Position numbers and translations under genes: made by a program | Source: Seminavis robusta | Taxonomy: Eukaryota; Bacillariophyta; Bacillariophyceae; Naviculales; Naviculaceae | DNA length: 64,000 nt | Reading direction: 5' to 3' | Assembly (NCBI GenBank): GCA_903772945.1 | Contig: CAICTM010000188.1 | Coordinates: 31,407 to 95,406 of the forward strand | Part shown: one piece after another, positions 1 to 10,411 of the stretch | Layout of the letters: the number at the start of each line of letters is the position of its first letter | How positions within the stretch are numbered: the stretch's first letter is position 1 | The notes under the pieces: model-generated | What the model saw: only the letters and a program-made list of their open reading frames with translations | What the model was told of the DNA's origin: nothing | The model's database searches: none

Positions 1-880
1 ACTCTAAATAATAAATACCCCCGAAGAAATGTCTCGCCAATCTTCAGCGATGAGTTTGCGAGACGAAATTCTGGAGGGTGGTGTGGCCCGTGTGCACCGA
101 CGTTGGTCTCCAGAAAGGCCCGCTCCTGTGACTGCGATAGAGGTGCCCCGAATCATGAGTATGACGTCTGGGGCATTCTTCTTCTTGGCAACCCATTCCA
201 AAGGCCACTCGGTATATCGGCGGCGCGAGCGTCCCCGGCCGGCCAGAAGCCATTCGAGCTGGGATATGGGGCCCAGTGAGAGTCCAAAAGCAAAACAATG
301 TAAATAACAAATTCGACTCACCAGGAGCTAAAAAAGTAGACTAGCAAATAACGAAAGGCAATGAGGTGAGAGGCTCATATGGTATTTGCGTACAACCAGT
401 GCAGGGATGGATCAAGCTTGTAGCCCTCCTCAACATCTATATGAGCGGGAAGTCAGTAGCTGCCTTGGGTTGTAGAGTAGTGCGCGTAAAACAATAAGGT
501 GCTTTCTGGTACGTAGAAAATTGTATGGGGCATCTAAACTGCTGTTTGGAAGGCCTCAAAAGAGTGGAATAAAGGCTGCTAGAACGTCGCAGCTGCAAGG
601 CTTGGTGCCAAACCGATTGAGAGTTAAGCAGATGTATACCTACTCCAGCTATCTGTAGCTGCTCAAGCTGGGGGGTGAACTGTGTATTGCAAATGTCCAA
701 TTGCAAAACGTTGTTTTTGTTGACTGTTGGCAGTCGTTATTTTACTGTTGTACTGGGACTTTAAATAAATTTTTTCTAAAATAAAAATGCAAAAACGAAT
801 TCATTTTAATGTAAAAATATGATGTTTTTGACTTTTTTACCAAACATATTTATATAGCTACATTGCACGACAACATTACG
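1..880. other. AT-rich stretch without a recognisable gene
   Basis: No reading frame here resembles a known protein. The frames of 80-105 codons lie on both strands and overlap each other. The sequence becomes more AT-rich towards the satellite region that follows. I see nothing in it that I can name. Confidence 0.5.
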
Positions 881-899
881 CGACTCTATTACAAAATTT

Positions 900-2245
900 A
901 TATGATAATTCTAACATAAGAACATAGCTCTAAAACATCAGATCACAGCTCTGACCACAAAATATAGTTCTAATCGCGAAAATGTAGCTCTATTGCGCGA
1001 AAAATGTAACTCTAACGTAATGATGTATACTTCTATCACCCAAAAATATAGTTTGGCAGCTAAATTGCATGGAATAATACAGACAAAGTTCCATGTATGA
1101 CGACAATAAATGCATTTCATATGACAACAAAAAGCTAACATACATTTGAATAGTTCTGTGACGCGTCTCACCAGCACAGAAATCTTACACAAGTTCTAAT
1201 ATGTACAACAACAAATCTAAAACACGTGATATGTAGCCTAACACACAAACGCCAAAATGTAGTAGACTCTTTAACGTACCAGACTGATTCAGAAACTTGA
1301 CAGCATGCGAAAATTCTATTACACTCCTTGACACCAAAACCAAATTGCACGATGATTAGTAATTCCAAAGCTAAAACGCGCGAAAGTCTAGCTCTCTCAC
1401 TCATGTAACACCATAACAAAGATAATGTATTTCACATGATAATAAAGCTACTAAAACAACACGAGAATAGTTCTCTCACGTGTGTACTAGAAAGAGACTC
1501 ACTAGAATACAACAACAAAGCTAAAATACTCATCAGAATGTACTAGTCAAAAATGACATGCGAGAGCGGCACTCTAATACTACACAAGGAAGCTACTCTA
1601 AAAACCAAAATGTAGCTCTGTCATGATATAGACACAACTAAAACCGAGAAAAGTATTTTTTCATGCATCTAAAACACAACATATGAGAAAGTCTCTGCAA
1701 CGCGTGTGTGACATTAGAAAGAGAACTGAAATTTAAACAATCAAAAATGCCAAGAATATAATTCTAACATGCAAGAAAATGTAGCTGTAACACAAAAAAA
1801 TGTAAGACATAGCTCTAATGCGCGAAAACAAGCAAAAAATCAGCTCTAACACACAAAAGTCGCTCTAACACGAAAAATGTAATTTATCACGCGACATTGA
1901 AGCAGTTTGCATTACATAATAAGAGCAATCTAAAATATGCAAAATATAGCTCTTGCTCTTGCCAAGTGTGATATGACAACCAATGTATTTCACAAGAAAT
2001 AAAGCAAAAATACGCGACGAAATATATTTCTCTTACGTTTGTGCCAAAAAGAGATCTTGCTGACATAGAAGTTTTGCTTAATAACAAAGTGAAATATGCG
2101 AGTATGTATTTCAAAAACATAAGAGTCGAGCTGTAAACAAGCAAGAATCTAACTCAAACACGCGAAAATCTAACTCAAACGCGCGAGAATCTAGCTCAAA
2201 CACGCGAGAATCTAGCTCAAACACGCGAGAATCTAGCTCTCATAC
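900..2245. repeat. degenerate ~21-bp satellite
   Basis: The words 'tagctct' and 'acgcga' recur throughout at irregular spacing. The unit is clearest at about 2156-2245, where copies like 'caaacacgcgagaatctagct' follow one another with a 21-bp period. Upstream copies are diverged and interrupted, as in an old decaying tandem array. There is no convincing coding sequence. It lies directly beside a younger 12-bp array and may be subtelomeric, pericentromeric or simply intergenic satellite. Confidence 0.7.
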
Positions 2246-2405
2246 ATAAGAATGTAGCTACCTGTATTATGCGATAATGAGCTGCATGACATACGAATAC
2301 AACTATATTACGCGAAATTTAAGATAACTTTGCAATTCCAAATGACATCAAAATTACATTCGTGATAAAGTACGCTGTGTGGCTAATTCAACATTACGCG
2401 AATTA

Positions 2406-2760
2406 CGATTACGAAATTTTGCACGAAATTTTGCACGAAATTTTGCACGAAATTTTGCACGAAATTTTGCATGAAATTTTGCACGACATTTTTGCACGAC
2501 ATTTTTGCATGCATTTTGACGCGACATTTTTGCATGCATTTTGACGCGACATTTTGACGCGACATTTTGACGCGACACTTTGACGCGACATTTTGACGCG
2601 ACATTTTGACGCGACATTTTGACACGACATTCTTTTTTACACGACATTTTTGCACGACTTTTTTGCACGACATTTTTGCATGCAATTTTACGCGACATTT
2701 TACGCGACATTTTTACACGACATTTTTACACGACATTTTTGCACGACGTTTTTGCATAAC
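2406..2760. repeat. 12-bp tandem minisatellite
   Basis: Near-identical 12-mers follow one another: first 'gcacgaaatttt' repeated about six times, then variants such as 'gacgcgacattt', then 13-mer forms containing 'gcacgacattttt'. Because the period is a multiple of three, several frames stay open and encode repetitive lysine/arginine/cysteine-rich peptides. These are by-products of the repeat, not genes. The ordered blocks of variants suggest local expansion by slippage or unequal exchange. Confidence 0.9.
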
Positions 2761-3622
2761 GTTTAAAAGAATACTCACAATGATGTATTTCATTAATTTA
2801 ATTAGACAACTTAGCCAGTGGGTATTGGAGTCCCCTTTGGGGTATACCCACTGGCGACATGAATGATTTAATAGATCATTAAATTGTTTTTGGGCTTCTC
2901 AATTAAGAATGTTTAAAAATTGAGCAAAATTCAAGCATTTATCCTTTTTATTTTAGATTTATTTTAATATTTCTGAATAATATTAGTTTGTAGAAAAACT
3001 TGTATATATAACAGAAAAATATTTTAATATTACATAAATTAGTTGTATTGTTATAATCTATTTATTTATATATTTATATATTTGTTACTTTTACTAGTTT
3101 AATTAGTTTTATTGCCAATAATTACTGAATCATTGTTAAAAACAGATACCTTTCAGCTGTTTTCTGAAGCCATACTTTAGATTATAGGAATTGCATTTGA
3201 CTCTGACATTGTTTTGGATTCGGGCACTGTTAAAATAGACAATGTTGTAGCAGAGCTAGTAGCAGTGCTGATGATGCAGCAACGAGGATGGGTCAATCAC
3301 GAGGCGACAACCCATGTCCCTTAACTTCATATGTTGAATTTTATTAATATTTCCCTGGCTGGTGGGGTCAAATCTCTCTGCCCCATGTTATCAGTTTAGG
3401 GCACCCGGTAGCAGCACAGTAGACAAGTGGCCAGCCAAATTGATTCTATTCAAAAATTGTTTATATGCATACGGTACGTGTTCCCTGTTTTCTTGTGTTT
3501 ATATGCATACGGTACGTGTTCCCTGTTTTCTTGTGTTCCCGCGCGTCCTTGTTCCAGCCACAAGGCCACCAGCTCCACTTCAACCGTACTGGTACTATAT
3601 ACTGTACCGTACCGCACCAACC
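2761..3622. other. AT-rich intergenic with a 38-bp tandem duplication
   Basis: Very AT-rich to about 3200. A perfect tandem duplication with a 38-bp period spans about 3459-3536; each copy contains 'atgcatacggtacgtgttcc'. It lies just upstream of the Sel1-repeat gene and is probably promoter or 5' UTR sequence. The reading frame is open through it, but there is no ATG in that frame before 3623. Confidence 0.6.
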
Positions 3623-4513
3623 ATGAGCATGTTATTGACAAAAGCAATTCGAGTAGACCGCTTGGTCTTGACAGCGTCGGCTGCAGTGGGATCAGCGCTG
3701 ATTCTAGTAGGGGGATATAATTCGACTCGCTGCGAAAAAATGTCCGACCATCGGATTCGCAAACGTTCGACTGTCATCAAGGCCAACACGGGGGTAGTGG
3801 CAATACACCCGAAGCGAGCCAACACACGAGAAGAGTTATCCAAAATCCGTGGTGGCCAAGACGAGATCTTTCGTCGATGGGAATTGGACGAAGATGGTTG
3901 GCGCGAGTTGCCAGCCAGAGCCTGGCCGAAATACCAACCCAACCCAGAGCAATTGGCCGGCATTCAAGTGGAAGTGGAACGGCACGGCTGCAAGGCTTCC
4001 TCTCCTTCGAGCACGGATATTTGTCAGTCTCTGCTCTTCAACGTGGCGACTGCTCTGGTCTTTTACAGCGTGGATCCAGTGGCAGGATTTCAACAATACG
4101 AACAACTTGCTTGGCGCCATGGCAACGTGGATGCCATGGTAGCCTGTGGCATCATTTTAGTGGAAGGGTTGGGTGGATTTCGTCACCGAGAGGCAGAAGG
4201 TGTCGATTGGCTCCAGAAAGCAGTCACATTGGAGTCCACTCAGGGAATGTACGAGCTTGGGACTGTCTACTACACGGGTATCGACGATGTCGTAGACGAG
4301 GATCCCGAAGTAGCATTTTCCTTGTTTCAAAAAGCAGCCGACAAAGGACACGTAGGAGCAATGTATATGATGGCGGATTGTTTGATTGAAGGAGAGGGAA
4401 CCAAAATGGACGTTGCCAGAGCCATCCCTCTGCTGTATCAAGCAGCAGACCAAGGGCACCGCTATGCAAGGCAGCGTGTAAGAGAGTTGCTCAACATGAA
4501 AGCCTACAAATAG
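3623..4513 (+). CDS. Sel1-like repeat protein with N-terminal hydrophobic anchor
   Basis: A 296-residue protein from the first in-frame ATG. Residues ~14-31 are hydrophobic and follow a basic N-terminus, suggesting a membrane anchor or an organelle-import signal. Three Sel1/TPR-like units lie at roughly 150-190, 195-232 and 235-272, with the typical W-L-x-K-A, G-x-x-Y-x-L-G and A-x-x-x-G-H-x-x-A-x-Y positions (for example 'KAADKGHVGAMYMM'). Sel1 repeats form alpha-solenoids that scaffold protein complexes; the partner here is unknown. Residues 70-140 resemble nothing I recognise. The gene is intronless, and the next gene is on the opposite strand, tail to tail. Confidence 0.8.
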   Translation: MSMLLTKAIRVDRLVLTASAAVGSALILVGGYNSTRCEKMSDHRIRKRSTVIKANTGVVAIHPKRANTREELSKIRGGQDEIFRRWELDEDGWRELPARAWPKYQPNPEQLAGIQVEVERHGCKASSPSSTDICQSLLFNVATALVFYSVDPVAGFQQYEQLAWRHGNVDAMVACGIILVEGLGGFRHREAEGVDWLQKAVTLESTQGMYELGTVYYTGIDDVVDEDPEVAFSLFQKAADKGHVGAMYMMADCLIEGEGTKMDVARAIPLLYQAADQGHRYARQRVRELLNMKAYK

Positions 4514-4799
4514 CAACACTCTGGCTACTACGGTACAAGTAGAGGTGGCAGAGATGACACTAATGAGACGATTCAATCTACTTCTAGGATTTTATTTGAA
4601 GCCCTCTCCAGTTCTCTTCATAGGATCCGTCTTAGGATCCGTCTTAGGGAGAATCTTTGGTGTCCAAACAGCACAACAGGAATCTTGCTCACCTTCACTC
4701 CAAACGAAAATGGCAAGTTTCGCAGCGAAAAAACAGCTGGCGATTCCTTTGTTTCTTGGTTGGTTGGCCAAAGCCTACAAATTTCCCCAGCATTGCTTG

Positions 4800-6110
4800 C
4801 TAAAACTCTGTCATGCCAGACATGGATGGCTCGGCACTGGCATGGTTGCGCAGCAATAACATATCCTCATTGCCTCCTACATCTTCCCCGTCGTCGTCGG
4901 CTAATTGGACCACATGAATGGTCAAGAATTCTCGGGCGATCCAAATGGCAATCTGTGGAATGAGCAGCAGTGCCACCGTGCCAGCAAAACACCAGGCAGC
5001 ATCCCGAATGGCCACACAAACATCCATTCCATAGGCGTCAATCAACGCCACTGGAGGCTGGACCCGCAGTCGACAGGCAATTCCGAGATACGCCCACAAA
5101 ATGAGGACGGGAACCACCCAATTTCGTGGTCCACTGTTGTTGCCTCGTACCACCAGGTAGGCTCCTGCGCAGGGCAGGAGCAAGGCCATGGTAACAATGT
5201 CGGCAGCCAACTGGAGCCCATGTTGTGTTCTGCAATAATACCGAAAGATCATGCTCCCACGTGATGCTAACAACGGCAAGAGCCAACCGATGTGGAGATC
5301 AAATGGAAAGCGAAATACCCAGTATTTCCATTTGTGTGGCGTGGTGGTAGATTGATGTTCTTCTTGTTTGGCTTGCATCCACAAGAGACTGGCCACGGTG
5401 CCAGCCAAGGCGACCCATGCCGGAATGATCCATTTGAGACAAAACAATAGAGTGGCCAGACTTTGTAGCATTCCAATGTGAAAATACGAGCACGCCACTC
5501 CCGTGACGACTTCGCTTCCTGATCGCACTTTGGGAAGAAGCTGTACCAATACAAAAATCCCTTCCCAACAAAGTACAGGGATCCACAAATAATCCCCTGC
5601 CCACTGAATGGGTGTGAGAAGTGTTTCGTATTGTGGAAGGGTGGTCACGGTCCACGTCGACGGCAGCCAGGAAGGATGAGCTCGTTCCACCACGCCGCTG
5701 CCAATGGCAATGCTGACTGTCAAGTATACCAAAAAGGTACATAAATTCAGGTAATTCAGTCCGCTCAATTCCGAGTATCTCCGTCGTCCTGTAGGTTGTT
5801 GCTGTTCCACAAGTAGGGGCAATGCCATGGGATGATCGTCACTCCAACGATCCTCCTCAAAGACTTCGTCTCGACTGTAGCTGGGTATCAAGTAATCGGG
5901 CAGCAGCGGCTCATCATTGTTGACATACTGACTGGTCGGCGGCACTACCACGGCATGTTCATCACCATCGAAAATGAACTGTTCCGAGCTCAGATTGTAC
6001 GTGGGTGGATTGCTGTCTGGTGCTGCCGTGTCGAAAAAGTCGTCAACTTCGCCGTCATCATCCATCATCTCAAAGGGCGCCTGAGTCGTGCGGTCGCGAT
6101 CTTCCGCCAT
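4800..6110 (-). CDS. multi-pass membrane protein, weak TspO-like resemblance
   Basis: A 436-residue protein. I chose the ATG at 6110 (context 'ggcaccATGgcgg') over a non-ATG extension. Residues 1-105 are acidic and hydrophilic. Eight to ten hydrophobic segments follow, starting at 'NLCTFLVYLTVSIAIG'. The segment 'FPFDLHIGWLLPLLA' and the spacing of Trp residues recall the TspO-related membrane proteins seen in algae, but this is only a resemblance. The C-terminal ~30 residues are acidic and probably face the cytosol. Substrate and organelle are unknown. Confidence 0.65.
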   Translation of the reverse strand: MAEDRDRTTQAPFEMMDDDGEVDDFFDTAAPDSNPPTYNLSSEQFIFDGDEHAVVVPPTSQYVNNDEPLLPDYLIPSYSRDEVFEEDRWSDDHPMALPLLVEQQQPTGRRRYSELSGLNYLNLCTFLVYLTVSIAIGSGVVERAHPSWLPSTWTVTTLPQYETLLTPIQWAGDYLWIPVLCWEGIFVLVQLLPKVRSGSEVVTGVACSYFHIGMLQSLATLLFCLKWIIPAWVALAGTVASLLWMQAKQEEHQSTTTPHKWKYWVFRFPFDLHIGWLLPLLASRGSMIFRYYCRTQHGLQLAADIVTMALLLPCAGAYLVVRGNNSGPRNWVVPVLILWAYLGIACRLRVQPPVALIDAYGMDVCVAIRDAAWCFAGTVALLLIPQIAIWIAREFLTIHVVQLADDDGEDVGGNEDMLLLRNHASAEPSMSGMTEF

Positions 6111-6155
6111 GGTGCCTCTTTTTTGTAGAGGAAAATTGGAACTGACTTGGTGCAA

Positions 6156-6781
6156 TCAGGACTTCCAGATCTTCTCCTGGGAAAATGAAGAAGAGAGAGA
6201 ATAAATAGAAAGAGAGATCGCACGATGTACTAGCCTACTAGTCTTGCTGGAGTATTGAGAGATGGTCTTCTATGGTGACAAGTGCCCGTGGTGCGTTGAT
6301 GGTTCCTTCTTCGATTAATAACAATAATAATATGATTGCAAAACCGAATGCAACCTCAACAGCTGTGCAGGTTCATCTATCTGATTCTTGTAACCACGAC
6401 AATGGATGAGGGGCCCGTCTCAACTAGCTAGCAGTCCACTAGCTAGCTGGGCCAGCCCTTTTAGAGAGTTTATCATTCAAAATGTTGCACTGAAACATGT
6501 CACAGCTGATACATTTGGAGGTAGTGAAGAACTTCTAGGTGATTACCATACAGGCAATGTTGGCAGGAGTGGCAAGATTTATCTCAAGACAAGTCAGGCC
6601 AGTGGAGCTCCACAACACCCACAAGCCTCTACTCTATTCCGCACTCCACTGATATATGTGTAGGGTACCGTACAGGCCGTCAGCAACGAGCTAGAGAAGT
6701 GCACGAGAATTCGCCACCCTATGCACTCTATGGACGTGTTGCGCGGTACCGGTACCATACAGGCCGTCCGCAACGAGGTAA
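6156..6781. other. intergenic, no gene seen
   Basis: A spacer between the membrane-protein gene and the left end of the Harbinger element. It contains short 'ggtaccggtacc'-type palindromes near 6665-6750. One 85-codon frame lies here but resembles nothing. The last three bases (6779-6781, TAA) are the left target-site duplication of the transposon. Confidence 0.5.
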
Positions 6782-6812
6782 GAGCAGTCACTAAAAAATA
6801 GGTCGCACCCAA
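6782..6812 (+). repeat. Harbinger left terminal inverted repeat
   Basis: Matches the reverse complement of 10133-10163 over the first ~16 bases without a gap, then continues as 'aggtcgcac' in both ends after a one- to two-base length difference. Preceded by TAA. Confidence 0.9.
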
Positions 6813-7072
6813 TATTGGTCGATTGGTTTTTAGCTGGAACCCAAATCGAAACCTATTCAGTCACTAACTCATTTCGGTCGAGGTTTAGGTTGCGACCGAA
6901 ATCGACCGTCGTTCCACTGGTCGATTCAAGGTCACTTTGCGACCAGTGGATCGACAGGTCGCTGTTTTGGTTGTAGCCACATCAACACACAAAAGCCTCA
7001 TCAACAGGCATAGCAACAGCATAGCAACAGGCATAGCAATACCTGCAACAAGGATATCCCATGGAAGAAGTA

Positions 7073-8474
7073 GCAATGAGCCGTAGCAGCTCAAAGAGCT
7101 CGCTGAAAGAGGAAGAGGATTGGGACGAACTCACCTCTGGGGCAACTAGGCGAGCCATGACGGATCAAGTCGTCGTAGACTTGCTATTTGATAGCTCTGT
7201 TGATGGTCCTGGAGAGTTCATTGATCACCGTACGCTGCCAAGACGAGAAAGGAAGAAGTACGATCATGCCAGGGCGAAGGAGTGCATCATGTCGGATTAT
7301 CTTGGGCTCGCACCTCTATTCAACGACCGGCAGTTCCAAGTCTTCTTCCGTATCTCTCGTTCTAGGATGCAGTGTTTCATTGAAGACTTCGGTGGCACTG
7401 GAGACAAGTATTATTGCGGGAAGGGAGGATCATGCCTTGAAGCACGTATCCTGCTTCCACTGAAGACTCTTGCCTATGGCGTGCCGCCCCACACCTTCTG
7501 CGATTATTTCCAGATGTCTTTTCAATTTGCCCGCGATTGCTGCGACAAATTTGACAGCACTCTTTCCGCAATTTACAAGGCGAGTATCTTCGTCTTCCAA
7601 CCCGTTCGGATGTAAAAAACATCACGAAATGCCACAAAGCAACCCATGGAATTGACGGAATGTTTGGTTATCTTGATTGCATGCACACGATTTGGAAGAA
7701 TTGCCCTGTTGGATGGCAGGGTAGCTATTTGGGAGCCAAAGGGAAGCCAACGATTGTTTTGGAGGCGATCTGTGACCAGCAATTATTTTTTTGGCATGCC
7801 TCGTATGATACGTAGGAACGCTGAATGACAAAACAATTCTGGAAATTTCACCGTTCCTCGAATCGTTGGTGGATGGATCTTTTGAGGCCAATGAAGTGAC
7901 TGCCGTGCCCTTCAAGATTGCCAATCAGCAATTCCACCGAACTTATGTCTTGGTGGATGGAATTTACCCTCCATTGGCAAGGTTTGTCAAGGGCATTACC
8001 GAACCTGTGGGAAGTGGCAAGAGAACATTCACCAAATGGCAGGAGTCAGCACGGAAAGATATTGAGCGTGCCTTTGGTGTGCTTCAGGGAAAATTCCAAT
8101 ACACACACCGTCCTTTGATGGAAATGAAATTGGAGAAGATCGGTAAGAGAGTAACGACTTGCATATTGCTGCATAATATGTGTGCTTCGGACCGAGTGAT
8201 GGAAGGTGCATGTCGAGCCCGTTACAATCCCTGCAACTCGATCATTGACGAAGGCGAAATTGCGATACCATCAGATCGTGCTGGGCTTCAAGGAGCTAGC
8301 CAAGCCGACGACCTCTCTAGGATTGGATTTGAGGGCCGCAGTAATGTGGAAATACACAACATATCGAGACGAGAGAAATGGGCTGCCGTGAAAAGCACAG
8401 TGAATCACGAGGAATTGCAGGCAGCATTGGTCAAAGAATGTTTGACATTGAGCGAACAATTTTTTCAAACCTAA
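7073..8474 (+). pseudogene. Harbinger DDE transposase, two frameshifts
   Basis: An N-terminal part (7073 or 7061 to ~7580), a middle part (~7583-7811) and a C-terminal part (~7812-8474) sit in different frames and together read as a DDE_Tnp_4/Harbinger nuclease of about 460 residues. The catalytic triad is visible: Asp at 7675-7677 in 'GYLDCMHTIWKNCP', Asp at 7827-7829 in 'GTLNDKTIL', and Glu at 8064-8066 in 'KDIERAFGVLQGKF'. The C-terminal 'LLHNMC' typical of the family is also present. The breaks lie near 7580 and 7811. Neither break has convincing splice sites, so I call it inactive. Sequencing error is possible but would need two events. Confidence 0.88.
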
Positions 8475-8516
8475 TAACTAAAATATTTGTTAATTCTCTA
8501 GGTTCCTGTTGACAAA

Positions 8517-9865
8517 CTAGACACCAGCTTCATCGTTGATATTGTTGGGAGACTGGATGCCACTAACATCAGGTGGATGGGTGATACCAGCTCCAGCAGG
8601 GACAGGGGAAGCACGGTTGCTGGTCAATCCACTAGCAACGGTGGCAGTTCCTGCAGCAGTAACAGTGGTTGGGGCACAATTCATAAGAAAGTGTTCAAGT
8701 GGAGTCGCTTCCAAAATCATGGCCTCGTCCAATTTCTGGTTCGCTTCATCCATACGGCCAAAATCTTTCAAGGTCTTGGCAAACGAATAGGCCTGAGAGA
8801 CAGCACGCTTCTTGGCTTGAATCGCATTCTGTTCACGGTTGCTAATTGTCATACGATCCATAGCAGCAATCTTGCGGTCCTCGATAAGATTGATATCCAA
8901 TGTATTCTTCAACTGAGCCTTCGTCTGTTTGTTTCCAGTAGGACGAGGCTGATTAGTTCCCATGACAGAGGCGACTTCATTGGTATCAGAAGCAGGAGCA
9001 GCCTTATCGGATCCAAGATCAACAACACGATTCTCAATATCAGCTGCCTCTTCGTCACTGATATTGGGATCAAATCTAGGAAGTGCCTTCAAGGTATCAA
9101 GACACCGGCGAATTTGAAATCCTTATTGAGTTTGTCCTTGTACTCGGCAATTGCAGCATTGATGTAGTCCTCTTCAGACCATCCAGACTTCAAGGGTTTT
9201 TTCACAAAGCGCCAGCAACCAATGAAGTGGTTCATACAAGGCAACATGTGCCGAGACCAACGGTTCTGGCATGATTTCTGGTTCCTCGCAGTCAATTGGG
9301 GATCTTCTTCCTGTCGGATTGCATTGTAGTTCAAACACAAATTCCCCCAAAACACATCTCCTTTTTCTTTGGCACCTTTGACAAGGTTTGTTGTGGTTTT
9401 GCGGAAGGCCCGGGCCAAAATGGAATCCTCTTCTTCAGTCCATTTGAGGTTGGCCGCATTGAGAGTCTCCTTCTTACTGGTACGAGCTCAGGAGCTTTCA
9501 CAGCATCCCCTTTTTGGTCCTCTTCCTTGGAGGCAATGGAGGCTTGCCAGTGGGCTTCTTGCGGCAGCCTTGGCGGCAGCAATCTTCTTCAAGGGGACGT
9601 CGTCATCGTCATCTTCGTCGTCATCGTGTCATCATCTTCGTCAGAATCGTCATCCGACTCCTCTTCCTCGTCAAAATCCTTGCCACGCTTCTTGCTATGG
9701 CTCCTGGTACTCTTGGCAGGTGTAGAAACTGCCTCTACTTCTTCTTCTTCTTCTTCATCAGATGATGACTTGACTGATGCGGCAGATTCATCTTGACGCT
9801 TCTTCCTGATGTCTGCTGCGGCCTTGTTGTGCTTCTCACAAAGCCATCTCCCTTTCCCTAGCTCC
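8517..9865 (-). pseudogene. Harbinger Myb/SANT-like accessory gene, frameshifted
   Basis: Read on the minus strand. A Lys/Glu/Asp-rich N-terminal region (about 9850-9590, acidic run at 9620-9740) leads into a Myb-like segment, 'NLKWTEEEDSILARAF' (~9450-9405) with 'KSCQNRWSRHMLPCMNHFIGCW' positions at ~9275-9205, then a C-terminal helical part ending at 8517. Such proteins in Harbinger elements bind the element ends and help the transposase enter the nucleus. The frame changes near 9600, ~9480 and ~9110, and no clean ATG opens the N-terminal part, so this copy is broken. Confidence 0.75.
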
Positions 9866-9885
9866 TGCAGTCTTCATTGTCAAAC

Positions 9886-9928
9886 ACAAAGCAACCAAAG
9901 CAACCAAAGCAACCAAAGCAATCAATAA
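9886..9928. repeat. 10-bp tandem repeat in the transposon
   Basis: Four to five copies of 'caaccaaagc' and close variants lie between the Myb-like gene and the right end of the Harbinger element. Confidence 0.7.
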
Positions 9929-10132
9929 AGCACACTGATGAGTGAGCGAAATGAGCTCGAGCGAAAGTTTCCACGAACGAACGACCGTTTCGGCGACCTA
10001 TGTTGCAACCGAAATTTTAGTGATTGAATTGGTCAATTAGGTATCAGTCGACCGATATGGCGACCCAATTTTAGTGAATGAAAAAGGTCGCCGTTTGGGT
10101 CGACCAGATAGGTATCTATTTGGGAACGACCA

Positions 10133-10163
10133 ATAGTGCGACCTATATTTTTAGTGACTGCTC
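10133..10163 (-). repeat. Harbinger right terminal inverted repeat
   Basis: Ends 'tttttagtgactgctc' followed by TAA. Two further copies of the subterminal word 'ttttagtga' occur inwards at about 10014 and 10070, and the left end has an internal 'cagtcacta' near 6860. These repeated words could be transposase binding sites. Confidence 0.88.
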
Positions 10164-10411
10164 TAAGTGCACGACAACACCTGTGAATAGCATAACATTT
10201 GAAATAGCTAGTCCATACCGGTACATGTATGATACCAAGCCTGGACATGAGGCCCAAAAGCTTCCGTCAGAAGCTGCCAGTACTGTACCGGTCAGCCCTA
10301 ACAAGAGATGCTACAGGATGCATCATTATTGTAGATTGATTACTCATGCTTACGTTGCTGCCTTTACAGTACCATGCCTGCGTGGCACACAGGTTTCCTT
10401 TGAGTGACTGA

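Larger units (their letters stand above)
6782..10163 (+). mobile_element. PIF/Harbinger DNA transposon with TIRs and TAA target-site duplication
   Basis: The ends are inverted repeats of about 25-30 bp: the left end starts 'gagcagtcactaaaaaatag' and the right end, read on the other strand, starts 'gagcagtcactaaaaatata'. Both are directly flanked by TAA (6779-6781 and 10164-10166), the 3-bp target preference of PIF/Harbinger elements. Inside are the two genes expected of the superfamily: a DDE nuclease on the plus strand and a Myb/SANT-like gene on the minus strand, convergent, with a 42-bp gap. Both genes carry frameshifts, so this copy is probably not autonomous. Confidence 0.93.

Noticed and set aside
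2354-2710. Long open frames (60-118 codons) encoding Lys/Cys/Arg-rich repeats on both strands
   Set aside because: They arise because the 12-bp repeat is a multiple of three and lacks stops; composition is pure repeat.
7580-7815. Introns instead of frameshifts in the Harbinger nuclease
   Set aside because: Conserved protein sequence continues across both breaks with no room for an intron and no GT-AG pair.
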